Below, piece by piece: positions 51,975 through 59,571 of a stretch of DNA of 64,000 nt. This stretch comes from Lachnospiraceae bacterium. Lineage in GTDB: Bacteria; Bacillota_A; Clostridia; Lachnospirales; Lachnospiraceae. The stretch is from positions 76,500-140,499 of the forward strand of contig JAFWYN010000018.1 of NCBI GenBank assembly GCA_017522685.1. Reading direction: 5' to 3'. Within the stretch, counting starts at the first letter, position 1, and each line of letters starts with the position of its first letter. The position numbers were made by a program, and so were the translations under genes. A model generated the notes under the pieces. That model saw only the letters and a program-made list of their open reading frames with translations. It was not told the origin of the DNA and ran no database searches.

Positions 51975-52361
51975 ATGCACTTCAAAAACAAAGCAAAACA
52001 CTTACTTGTACTTGGTCTGCTTCTGGCACTTATGTGCTTCTGCGCAGGCTGCTCAAGTAACGACGAAAGTGGCAACAATTCCGGCGATATGGCCGGAACT
52101 GAAGCTGCAACTCCTTCTCCCAGTCCATCCGCAACTCCCATGGATGATAACATGAACAATGAAAACGGTGATGTGAACACTGATGAAGGACTTTTAGACG
52201 ATACCGGCAATGCAGTCGGTGACGTTATTGAAGATGCCGGCGACACTGTTGGTAATGTTACTGAAGATGTAACAGATGGTGTAGGCAATATGGTAGATGA
52301 TATCACCGGTACCAACGATACCGGCAGCACTACTTCCACCACAGGCAACGGTGCCCGCTAA
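51975..52361 (+). CDS. Small acidic lipoprotein with amphipathic repeats
   Basis: The 128-residue protein has a lipoprotein signal (HLLVLGLLLALMCFCAGC, Cys as lipid anchor near residue 23). A Ser/Asn/Pro-rich linker follows, then a stretch of 11-residue-like repeats: TGNAVGDVIEDAGDTVGN, VTEDVTDGVGNMVDD. The composition (Asp, Gly, Val, Thr) is typical of uncharacterised surface lipoproteins in gut Clostridia. ATG 51975 follows GGAGG; a GTG at 51945 has no site. Function unknown. Confidence 0.78.
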   Translation: MHFKNKAKHLLVLGLLLALMCFCAGCSSNDESGNNSGDMAGTEAATPSPSPSATPMDDNMNNENGDVNTDEGLLDDTGNAVGDVIEDAGDTVGNVTEDVTDGVGNMVDDITGTNDTGSTTSTTGNGAR

Positions 52362-52367
52362 TCTTAA

Positions 52368-52399
52368 GAATCGAGCAGGAATCCTGCTCGATTCTTTTT
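52368..52399. terminator. Bidirectional terminator between the lipoprotein and fbp
   Basis: GAATCGAGCAGG-AAT-CCTGCTCGATTC, 12-bp stem, TTTTT on the plus strand. Confidence 0.88.
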
Positions 52400-52416
52400 G
52401 TAATATAAATATCTTT

Positions 52417-54372
52417 TTATCTCTCTTCCTCTGCTATAACACCATCTTCAAAAGCCTCTAAAAGCTGCTCCAAATAGTAAATTCTCTCTCTCAGGGCAGT
52501 ACCGATATCCGTGTCATTTACCAGCTTTCTGTAAGGGAATTTCTCCACTACAATGGCTTCCGATACAATATCCGTTTCGTTTACAATAGCCTCTCGGGTA
52601 GATTCAAAAGGTTTATGTGCCACAAGACGCATTCCCCTGGAATTACAAACAAGCGTATATCCTGCATTTCCGGTCTTTTTATGATATGCCTTGGAGAAAC
52701 CGCCATCGATGACCAAAAGCTTTCCGCCACACTTTATGGGGGACTCTCCGTGAATCTGTTCTACCGGCACGTGCCCGTTGATGATATGGGCATTTCCCTT
52801 GTCCAAGCCAAAATCATCCAGTATGCGATTCACCACATCTTCCTGCTCTAACAGTCGATAGTAACTGTTTTTCTTTTCCTTATGAGTCGCCTTGTCTGCT
52901 ACCAGATATCGTTCAAAAGTGGTCATCTTGTCCTTGCCGAATACCGGCGAACCGGGACCATTCCATATATACCAGAGTACATCCTGTCCCGCCAAACGTT
53001 CCTTGGCGTCCTTGGCATAATAACCGCGTCTTGCATAATATTCCAAGATATCATACAATTCTTTTCCGGCGTACTCTTCTTCAAACACCTTCACCTTACT
53101 CAGCTGCCCATTTTCATCCATAGGTACGCAGCCGTGATACAAAAGGTTTCCGTTGTAAATCTTGTACATACCGCCCTTGGAATACATAAACCGTACATGA
53201 CGCTGCAACTTTTCGCATCTGACGAAGGCTCTCTCCAAACGTTCCATTAACAGAACCTCTCCCTCAGACAGACGATAAGGTTCTGCCGGGTCTATGGTAG
53301 GGAATCTTTTATCCAGCAAATCATACTCCTCATTGCCCAGACGAATGGTTCCCTTTTCATAATCAATTTGATTTAAAACCAGTCTGTCATCCATATCAAA
53401 CCATGGATTTCGCATGATTGCCTGTCCATCCAGCTTAAATTTCATAACAGCGATGGCCTTGTGCATTTTCTGATCCAGACTCAAATCCTTGGTATCATAA
53501 TTGTTACCGTGACGAATGGCAAAGGTATCACAGGCATCATCCCCGTAGGTTTCCAGGGCAAATGCCGCCAATGGTAACAAATTAATACCGTATCCGTCCT
53601 CCAGTGTGGAAAGATTGCCATAGGTGGCCGCGGAACGAATTACATTGGCAATACACGCCCAATGTCCGCAGGCCGCGCCCATCCATACGATATCGTGATT
53701 GCCCCATTGGATATCCACGGAATGATAATCACAAAGCATATCCATAATAATATGGGCTCCGTCACCTCTGTCAAAAATATCTCCCACAATATGTAAATGA
53801 TCCACCACCATACGCTGTGTCAGATGACACAATGCTTCAATAAACTGGGGTGCTCTGCCGATTCGTATAATCGTATTTATGATTTCGTTGTAATAAGCTT
53901 CCTTGTCCTGGATTTCTTCCTTTTCCGCTATCAGTTCTTCTATAACATAAGCGAAATCCTTTGGCAAAGCTTTACGTACCTTAGAACGGGTATACTTGGA
54001 AGAAACACGCTTTACCAACTGTACCAGTCTGTGCAGGGTAATCTTGTACCAATCCGCAAGATTCTCCTCCTCCCGCTGTACAATCTCCAGCTTCTCTTCC
54101 GGATAATAAATCAGCGTAGCCAGACTCTTTTTGTCCTTGGTACTGATGGTATGACCGAATACTTCTTCTATCTTAAAGTGTACTGCTCCGGAACCGTTAC
54201 ACAAAACATGACGAAACTGCTCATCCTCTCCATGAATATCCGTCAAAAAATGCTCCGTCGCCTTAGGCAGGTTCAATATAGACTGCAGGTTAATAATTTC
54301 TGTAGCCGCAGCCGCACTGTTTGGATATTCTCTTGCCAGACTTTTTAGTAATGCCAGATTAGTTTCCGTCAT
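52417..54372 (-). CDS. fbp: Fructose-1,6-bisphosphatase, class III
   Basis: The gluconeogenic phosphatase of Firmicutes has about 651 residues and belongs to the calcineurin-like metallophosphatase fold. Metal motifs: LTDIHGEDEQF, VGDIFDRGDGAHIIMD, IQWGNHDIVWMGA, and later INGHVPVEQIHGESP. Size and architecture match B. subtilis Fbp (about 670). ATG 54372 is preceded by GTGGAGG. The upstream ATG at 54387 is inside the dapB intergenic region without a site. It lies 21 bp after dapB and is probably in the lysine-riboswitch transcript. Confidence 0.95.
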   Translation of the reverse strand: MTETNLALLKSLAREYPNSAAAATEIINLQSILNLPKATEHFLTDIHGEDEQFRHVLCNGSGAVHFKIEEVFGHTISTKDKKSLATLIYYPEEKLEIVQREEENLADWYKITLHRLVQLVKRVSSKYTRSKVRKALPKDFAYVIEELIAEKEEIQDKEAYYNEIINTIIRIGRAPQFIEALCHLTQRMVVDHLHIVGDIFDRGDGAHIIMDMLCDYHSVDIQWGNHDIVWMGAACGHWACIANVIRSAATYGNLSTLEDGYGINLLPLAAFALETYGDDACDTFAIRHGNNYDTKDLSLDQKMHKAIAVMKFKLDGQAIMRNPWFDMDDRLVLNQIDYEKGTIRLGNEEYDLLDKRFPTIDPAEPYRLSEGEVLLMERLERAFVRCEKLQRHVRFMYSKGGMYKIYNGNLLYHGCVPMDENGQLSKVKVFEEEYAGKELYDILEYYARRGYYAKDAKERLAGQDVLWYIWNGPGSPVFGKDKMTTFERYLVADKATHKEKKNSYYRLLEQEDVVNRILDDFGLDKGNAHIINGHVPVEQIHGESPIKCGGKLLVIDGGFSKAYHKKTGNAGYTLVCNSRGMRLVAHKPFESTREAIVNETDIVSEAIVVEKFPYRKLVNDTDIGTALRERIYYLEQLLEAFEDGVIAEEER

Positions 54373-54393
54373 CGTATACCTCCACATGTCCTC

Positions 54394-55152
54394 TTATGCA
54401 TTAATCACATGACTCATATTGTACATACCGGCTTCTTTTCCTGCCAAAAACTTTGCAGCCTGTACTGCGCCTTTCGCAAATACAGCCTTGGAATAAGCGG
54501 TATGGGAAAAGGTAATCACTTCATCCTCACCGGCAAAAATCACATCATGATCTCCCACGATGGTTCCGCCACGTACGGCACTGATACCCATTTCCTTCTT
54601 ACTTCTCTTCTCTCTCTTCGTACTTCTATCATAAACATATTCGTACTCGTTGTCAAATTCTGCATTGATGGAATCCGCCAGCGCCAGCGCAGTACCACTG
54701 GGTGCATCCACCTTTAAATTATGATGCTTTTCTACAATTTCTATATCAAAGCCAGCAGGTGCCAATACCCCTGCTGCTTCTTTCAGCATCTTAAGAAGCA
54801 GATTGATACCAAGGGACATATTGGCAGACTTTAAAATCGCCACCTTCTTTGAAGCCTCTGCCACCTTTTGAAGCTGTGCTTCATCCAGGCCGGTGGTACA
54901 AAGTACACAGGGTAAATTCTTCTTCACACAATAATCAATCAGCTTATCAATTACCTTTGCTGTGGAAAAATCAATTAATACATCTGCTTCCACATCACAG
55001 GCTGTAATATCCGCAAATACCGGATAGGGATTGTGTCCGTCGTCCACCGGGTCGATACCTGCTACCATCTGAAGATTGTCATCAGCTGCCACCAGGCCAC
55101 TGATAACCTGTCCCATTTTACCATTACAACCATGCATTATTACTCTAATCAT
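54394..55152 (-). CDS. dapB: 4-hydroxy-tetrahydrodipicolinate reductase
   Basis: It uses NAD(P)H to reduce HTPA in lysine/diaminopimelate synthesis. The 252-residue protein has IRVIMHGCNGKMGQVISG (nucleotide loop), VLIDFSTAKV, CTTGLDEAQ, VEKHHNLKVDAPSGTALALAD (catalytic His and substrate-binding DAPSGTA) and GDHDVIFAGEDE. ATG 55152 follows GGAGG. A TTG at 55167 is less likely. Next gene after dapA in the operon. Confidence 0.96.
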   Translation of the reverse strand: MIRVIMHGCNGKMGQVISGLVAADDNLQMVAGIDPVDDGHNPYPVFADITACDVEADVLIDFSTAKVIDKLIDYCVKKNLPCVLCTTGLDEAQLQKVAEASKKVAILKSANMSLGINLLLKMLKEAAGVLAPAGFDIEIVEKHHNLKVDAPSGTALALADSINAEFDNEYEYVYDRSTKREKRSKKEMGISAVRGGTIVGDHDVIFAGEDEVITFSHTAYSKAVFAKGAVQAAKFLAGKEAGMYNMSHVINA

Positions 55153-55187
55153 ATCTTTATCCTCCAAACATTCTCTTATTCAGCACA

Positions 55188-55214
55188 GGCTCGAAAACAT
55201 TCCGTTTTCGAGCC
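55188..55214. other. Perfect hairpin between dapA and dapB
   Basis: GGCTCGAAAAC-ATTCC-GTTTTCGAGCC, 11-bp stem. No U-tract follows, so it is probably an mRNA-processing or stability element or a weak terminator separating dapA from dapB-fbp. Confidence 0.65.
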
Positions 55215-55228
55215 CGTCAAATTACCAA

Positions 55229-56113
55229 TTACAGGATTCCGTAAGCCTCCATAGATGCCTTTAATCTGGCTGTGGTTGCTTCTTCCATTTCGGTCAGAGG
55301 CAATCTCAAAGTACCTGCATTCATACCCATTAAGTTTACTGCCTTCTTCACAGGAATAGGATTTACCTCACAGAACAATGCTTCAATCAAATCGATGGCA
55401 TCCAACTGCATCTGTGCTGCTTCTGCCACATTACCAGCCAGATACTTTGCACATATCTCATGGGTCTGACGGGGTGCCACATTGGAAAGAACGGAGATAA
55501 CACCCTTACCACCTAAGGACATAATCGGAATAATCTGATCGTCATTACCGGAGTAAATATCGATTTTTCCCTTGCCCAATGCTGCAATCTTAGCCACCTG
55601 GCTGATATTACCGCTTGCTTCCTTCACACCTACGATGTTTTCGCAAGCTTCACAAAGTCTTACAACGGTAGCAGGTGCTATATTCACACCGGTTCTGCTC
55701 TGTACATTGTAAAGAAGTACCGGAATCTTTACGGAGTCTGCCACTGCCTTAAAGTGTGCAAACAGACCATTCTGCGTTGCCTTATTATAGTAAGGAGATA
55801 CTACAAGGAGTCCGTCTGCTCCTGCCTTCTCTGCCTCTGTAGACAAATAAATCGCTGTTTCCGTGCAGTTGGAACCGGTACCTGCAATCACAGGGATTCT
55901 CTTATTTACCACTTCCACACAATACTTAATCACATCCAAATGTTCTTCATGTGTTAAGGTAGAAGCCTCACCGGTAGTACCGCATACGATAATCGCATCC
56001 GTTTCATTTGCAATCTGGAATTCGATTAAATTCTTAAAGCTTTCATAATTCACGCTTCCATCCGCGTTCATGGGTGTAATAATTGCTGTTCCCGAACCTG
56101 TAAAAATTGACAT
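55229..56113 (-). CDS. dapA: 4-hydroxy-tetrahydrodipicolinate synthase
   Basis: It condenses pyruvate with aspartate semialdehyde, the first lysine-specific step. The 294-residue TIM barrel has GSGTAIITPMNADGSVNYESF, VCGTTGEASTLTHEEH, LLYNVQSRTGVN (catalytic Tyr) and VGVKEASGNISQV (Schiff-base Lys). ATG 56113 follows GGAGGATTTT. It is the first gene after a lysine riboswitch with terminator. Confidence 0.97.
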   Translation of the reverse strand: MSIFTGSGTAIITPMNADGSVNYESFKNLIEFQIANETDAIIVCGTTGEASTLTHEEHLDVIKYCVEVVNKRIPVIAGTGSNCTETAIYLSTEAEKAGADGLLVVSPYYNKATQNGLFAHFKAVADSVKIPVLLYNVQSRTGVNIAPATVVRLCEACENIVGVKEASGNISQVAKIAALGKGKIDIYSGNDDQIIPIMSLGGKGVISVLSNVAPRQTHEICAKYLAGNVAEAAQMQLDAIDLIEALFCEVNPIPVKKAVNLMGMNAGTLRLPLTEMEEATTARLKASMEAYGIL

Positions 56114-56170
56114 AAAATCCTCCATTCCGCCTCATCAGGCTATAAAAAATTGATGAAGGGGTCTAACCAC

Positions 56171-56198
56171 AAAAAAAGCCGGCTCTGTACGCGCCGAC
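56171..56198 (-). terminator. Riboswitch expression-platform terminator
   Basis: Minus-strand GTCGGC pairs with GCCGGC (one G-T) over a 9-base loop and is followed by TTTTTTT. It lies between the L-box and dapA. Confidence 0.85.
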
Positions 56199-56239
56199 AA
56201 TTCTTTCCAAATATAATACACTTATTTGGATCATAATCT

Positions 56240-56402
56240 GATAGCGCCCCACCTAAAAAACAGATGACAGTCATACAGCTCTTAACTGTATGCCCAAGAC
56301 TTGACTTGCAGGTTATCTCCTCTTTCGGCGTCTTTCCCTTTCCCTCTTTCTCTCCTGTGCCTGTCACATCAAAAGAATTACTCATAAAAAACGCAACCTC
56401 TA
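56240..56402 (-). ncRNA. Lysine riboswitch (L-box) controlling dapA-dapB-fbp
   Basis: The minus strand begins AGAGGTTGCG and continues with the L-box blocks GACAGG, GCCGAAAGAGG, TTGGGCATAC, AGCTGTATGACTGTCAT and GGTGGGGCGCTATC, in the usual order. Lysine binding should stabilise the aptamer and permit the terminator at 56171-56198, turning off dapA. Boundaries are approximate. Small ORFs that cross it are artefacts. Confidence 0.88.
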
Positions 56403-56426
56403 TCTTTATTTTATTTTGTTAGAAAC

Positions 56427-56455
56427 ATAATAGCACTGTCTTTTCGCTTTGTCAA
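56427..56455 (-). promoter_or_regulatory. Promoter of the lysine-riboswitch transcript
   Basis: TTGACA (56450-56455), 17-base spacer and TATTAT (56427-56432) on the minus strand, about 20 bp before the L-box. Confidence 0.85.
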
Positions 56456-56503
56456 TGCTACATTTTCAAACATTTTTCTTTATGATCCGTATTCCCTTTT
56501 CCC

Positions 56504-57133
56504 TTATTCTTCCAACAGTTCCAGCTTACTGACACTGACCTCAAAGGCCACTCTTTTCTCGATTTCATCCTCACTCAGCTTCTTCATATATTCTCTGCTT
56601 TGGATTCGGCCCCAGATAGCACAGCGCTCTCCCACCTTAAACTGATTGGCATAGCGGGCATTTCTTCCCCAGCAGATACAGGGTATGTAATCGGACTTGC
56701 CGTAGGGTCTGTTTACTGCCAGTAGCACATCTGCAATTTCTCTTCCCAAAGGTGTCTTTCGATAAATGGGCTCCTTACAAATATATCCGTCCAAATAAAT
56801 CTGGTTACTTTTGGCACTCTCTTCTACTTCATCCACAAAAGAAATCTCTCTTGCAAACACAGAAAGCACCAGGCGATTTTTGCGTTCCTCATGTCTGTTG
56901 TAAGAACGGAACTGTCCGTTCACAGCCACATTCATTCCTTTATAATCGCCCTTTACGTCTAAAAGGCGTTCTGATACCATCAATGGTATTTCATCATAAC
57001 TCTCACTGAGACGTTTCACCCTAATATCCGCCAAATAAAAGCCTTCCCCAAAAATCTCATGGCTGAAGCTGAAATCGCTCACTATTTCTCCCATAATTGT
57101 AACTTGATTGTTTTCGATAACCTTATCTGTCAT
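56504..57133 (-). CDS. Single-stranded DNA-binding protein with tandem OB folds
   Basis: The protein has about 209 residues. Two OB-fold halves are recognisable: residues 5-100 (VTIMGEIVSDFSFSHEIFGEGFYLADIRVKRLS, NVAVNGQFRSYN) and 108-205 (IYLDGYICKEPIYRKTPLGREIADVLLAVNR, CICWGRNARYANQFKVGERCAIWGRIQSREY). The second is close to standard SSB, while the first is diverged. No acidic SSB tail (DDDLPF type) is present; the C-terminus is KLELLEE. ATG 57133 follows AAGGGAG. Its role beside the main SSB is unknown. Confidence 0.78.
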   Translation of the reverse strand: MTDKVIENNQVTIMGEIVSDFSFSHEIFGEGFYLADIRVKRLSESYDEIPLMVSERLLDVKGDYKGMNVAVNGQFRSYNRHEERKNRLVLSVFAREISFVDEVEESAKSNQIYLDGYICKEPIYRKTPLGREIADVLLAVNRPYGKSDYIPCICWGRNARYANQFKVGERCAIWGRIQSREYMKKLSEDEIEKRVAFEVSVSKLELLEE

Positions 57134-57376
57134 CTTTGTTCTCCCTTCTTGCACTAAGAATTCTTTTGATAAAATTCCTTCTCCCGAAATTTTTACCGAT
57201 ATTTGCACTACTATTTATACACTATTTTTGCCCGTTCGAACACTCAAACCCATCGCACATTATCTACACAAAACCACCAAAAATCATGGCTTTCGAAGAT
57301 TCCTGACGCATCACGGCAACTGACAGTCTTTCCAAAAAAATCTTTGAAAACCCTTATTTATACAGCTCTTTTTACA

Positions 57377-57405
57377 TTGCTTAAGCCTTTGATTAGTGCT
57401 ATACT
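57377..57405 (+). promoter_or_regulatory. Promoter of typA
   Basis: TTGCTT (57377-57382), 17-base spacer and TATACT (57400-57405), with the start codon 92 bp further on. Confidence 0.65.
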
Positions 57406-57496
57406 TATACAGTTTGAAGATGATAAAGAAATGAATGACAGGAAATAACAGGCTTCGACCGCCTTCATTACTTTTCTTGGAAAAGGATGGATTTTT

Positions 57497-59332
57497 ATGA
57501 AACAGAAAAGAGAAAATGTTCGAAATGTAGCCATCATTGCCCATGTAGACCACGGCAAAACCACATTAGTAGATGAGCTTTTAAAACAAAGCGGTGTATT
57601 CCGTGCAGGCCAGGAAGTGGCTGAACGAGTTATGGATTCCAATGATATCGAAAGAGAACGGGGTATCACCATATTGGCGAAAAATACTGCTGTCATGTAT
57701 AAGGATACCAAGATTAACATTATTGACACCCCCGGACATGCTGATTTCGGCGGCGAGGTTGAGCGTGTACTGAAAATGGTAAATGGTGTTATTCTGGTGG
57801 TGGATGCCTTCGAAGGTGCCATGCCCCAGACTAAATTCGTACTCCGTAAAGCACTGGAACTGAAACTTCCCGTTATCGTCTGCATCAATAAAATCGACCG
57901 TCCGGAAGCCCGCCCGAATGAAGTAATCGATGAAGTTCTGGAATTGTTTCTGGAGTTGGATGCGGATGACGCACAGCTGGATTGTCCATTTATTTTCGCC
58001 TCTGCCAAGGCAGGTATTGCTTCCTTGGATTCGGAGGAACAGGGTACCAGCATGGAGCCCTTGTTTGAAACCATCTTAGACTACATCCCTGCACCGGAAG
58101 GAGACCCGGAATTAGGAACCCAGCTTCTCATCAGTACCATTGATTACAATGAATATGTGGGACGTATCGGTGTGGGCAAGGTAGATAACGGTACCATCAG
58201 TGTAAACCAGGAAGTCATCATCGTCAATCATCACGAACCTGAGAAGCAGACCAAGGTGAAGGTCAGCAAGCTCTATGAATTTGACGGTCTGAATAAGGTA
58301 GAAGTAAAATCTGCGGAAATCGGCTCTATCGTGGCTATTTCCGGCATTCAGGATATCCACATCGGCGATACCCTCTGTGCCGTAGATCATGTGGAACCCA
58401 TTCCTTTCCAGAAAATCAGCGAACCCACCATTGCCATGCATTTTTGTGTAAACGACTCACCTTTGGCCGGAACGGAAGGCAAATATGTGACCAGCCGTCA
58501 TATCCGTGACAGACTGTTTCGTGAGTTGAATACTGATGTATCCTTGCGTGTGGAGGAAACAGATACCACGGAAAGCTTTAAGGTATCCGGCCGTGGCGAA
58601 TTGCATTTATCGGTTTTAATCGAGAATATGCGCCGGGAAGGCTTTGAATTTGCCGTAAGCAAGGCAGAAGTATTGTACAAGCATGATGAGAACGGAAAGC
58701 TTTTAGAACCCATGGAATTGGCCTATATAGACGTTCCCACGGAGTTTTCCGGCTCTGTTATCGAAAAGCTGAGTCAGCGAAAAGGTGAGCTTCGCGGAAT
58801 GAGCACCTTAAGCGGCAGCGACAACACCCGCTTAGAATTTTCTATTCCTTCCAGAGGACTGATTGGCTATCGTGGGGAATTTATGACGGATACCAAGGGA
58901 AATGGCGTAATCAATACCGTATTTGACGGCTATGGTCCCTACAAGGGGGATATCTCCTATCGTAAGCAGGGTTCTCTGATTGCCTTTGAAGCCGGCGAAT
59001 CCATCACCTACGGATTATTCAATGCCCAGGAGCGTGGAACCCTCTTTATCGGCCCCGGCGAAAAAGTATATGCAGGTATGGTAGTTGGCCAAAACGGACG
59101 CGGAGAAGATATCGAACTGAATGTCTGCAAGAAAAAGCAGCTAACCAATACCCGTTCCTCCAGTGCGGACGAGGCACTTCGTCTGACACCACCCAAGATT
59201 TTAAGCCTGGAACAGGCACTTGACTTTATCGAGACCGACGAGCTTTTAGAGGTCACTCCCAAGAGCCTTCGAATCCGCAAGAAAATTCTGGACCCTACTC
59301 TGAGAAAGAGGGCTGCTTTTAAGAATAAATAA
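57497..59332 (+). CDS. typA: Ribosome-associated GTPase TypA/BipA
   Basis: This translational GTPase related to EF-G binds ribosomes and is needed in stress and cold. G1 is AHVDHGKTTLVDELL, G2 RERGITIL, G3 DTPGHADFGGEVERVL and G4 NKIDRPEAR. It has EF-G-like domains II, III and V and the BipA-specific C-terminus (KKQLTNTRSSSADEALRLTPP). 611 residues, as expected. RBS AAAAGGATGG. Monocistronic, with a strong terminator. A large antisense frame here is a shadow. Confidence 0.97.
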   Translation: MKQKRENVRNVAIIAHVDHGKTTLVDELLKQSGVFRAGQEVAERVMDSNDIERERGITILAKNTAVMYKDTKINIIDTPGHADFGGEVERVLKMVNGVILVVDAFEGAMPQTKFVLRKALELKLPVIVCINKIDRPEARPNEVIDEVLELFLELDADDAQLDCPFIFASAKAGIASLDSEEQGTSMEPLFETILDYIPAPEGDPELGTQLLISTIDYNEYVGRIGVGKVDNGTISVNQEVIIVNHHEPEKQTKVKVSKLYEFDGLNKVEVKSAEIGSIVAISGIQDIHIGDTLCAVDHVEPIPFQKISEPTIAMHFCVNDSPLAGTEGKYVTSRHIRDRLFRELNTDVSLRVEETDTTESFKVSGRGELHLSVLIENMRREGFEFAVSKAEVLYKHDENGKLLEPMELAYIDVPTEFSGSVIEKLSQRKGELRGMSTLSGSDNTRLEFSIPSRGLIGYRGEFMTDTKGNGVINTVFDGYGPYKGDISYRKQGSLIAFEAGESITYGLFNAQERGTLFIGPGEKVYAGMVVGQNGRGEDIELNVCKKKQLTNTRSSSADEALRLTPPKILSLEQALDFIETDELLEVTPKSLRIRKKILDPTLRKRAAFKNK

Positions 59333-59343
59333 CGTAAAGAGGA

Positions 59344-59380
59344 AAAAATCCCTCGTCCGGGACCCGGATGAGGGATTTTT
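59344..59380 (+). terminator. Terminator of typA
   Basis: AAAAATCCCTC.TCCGG-GAC-CCGGA.GAGGGATTTTT, a 16-bp stem with one G-T pair. It also closes the minus-strand unit ending at 59389. Confidence 0.9.
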
Positions 59381-59388
59381 GAATCTGT

Positions 59389-59562
59389 TTATTCCATAAT
59401 ACTATACTGCATCCACTCATAAAGCAGCTTGCTACCCTCTACGATTTCTGCGGGAAGCAATGCTCTGGCAACCAGCTTCAGTTCATCGGATTCTTCATCA
59501 ATCCTTCTTAAGTGTGCATAATCGCCGTCAATGCTTTCTACAATGTATTGAAATGTATTCAT
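59389..59562 (-). CDS. 57-residue hypothetical protein downstream of GH9
   Basis: A clean 57-codon frame with AGGAGG at 6 bases from ATG 59562, beginning 9 bp after the GH9 stop. The product (MNTFQYIVESIDGDYAHLRRID, then LVARALLPAEIVEGSKLLYEW, abbreviated) is acidic, soluble and resembles in outline the small DUF3006-like beta proteins ('..GDYA.L...LPe.i.EG'). That resemblance is tentative. It is too short for most ORF cut-offs but well supported by RBS, codon quality and the absence of any other frame. Likely cotranscribed with GH9. Function unknown. Confidence 0.75.
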   Translation of the reverse strand: MNTFQYIVESIDGDYAHLRRIDEESDELKLVARALLPAEIVEGSKLLYEWMQYSIME

Positions 59563-59571
59563 ATTATCCTC

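Noticed and set aside
56140..56385. 81-codon minus-strand ORF between dapA and its promoter
   Set aside because: It lies inside the L-box riboswitch and its terminator; its composition follows the RNA blocks, not a protein family.
57358..58074. 238-codon antisense frame over typA
   Set aside because: Ser/Arg/Thr-rich shadow of a highly conserved GTPase gene, with no ribosome site.
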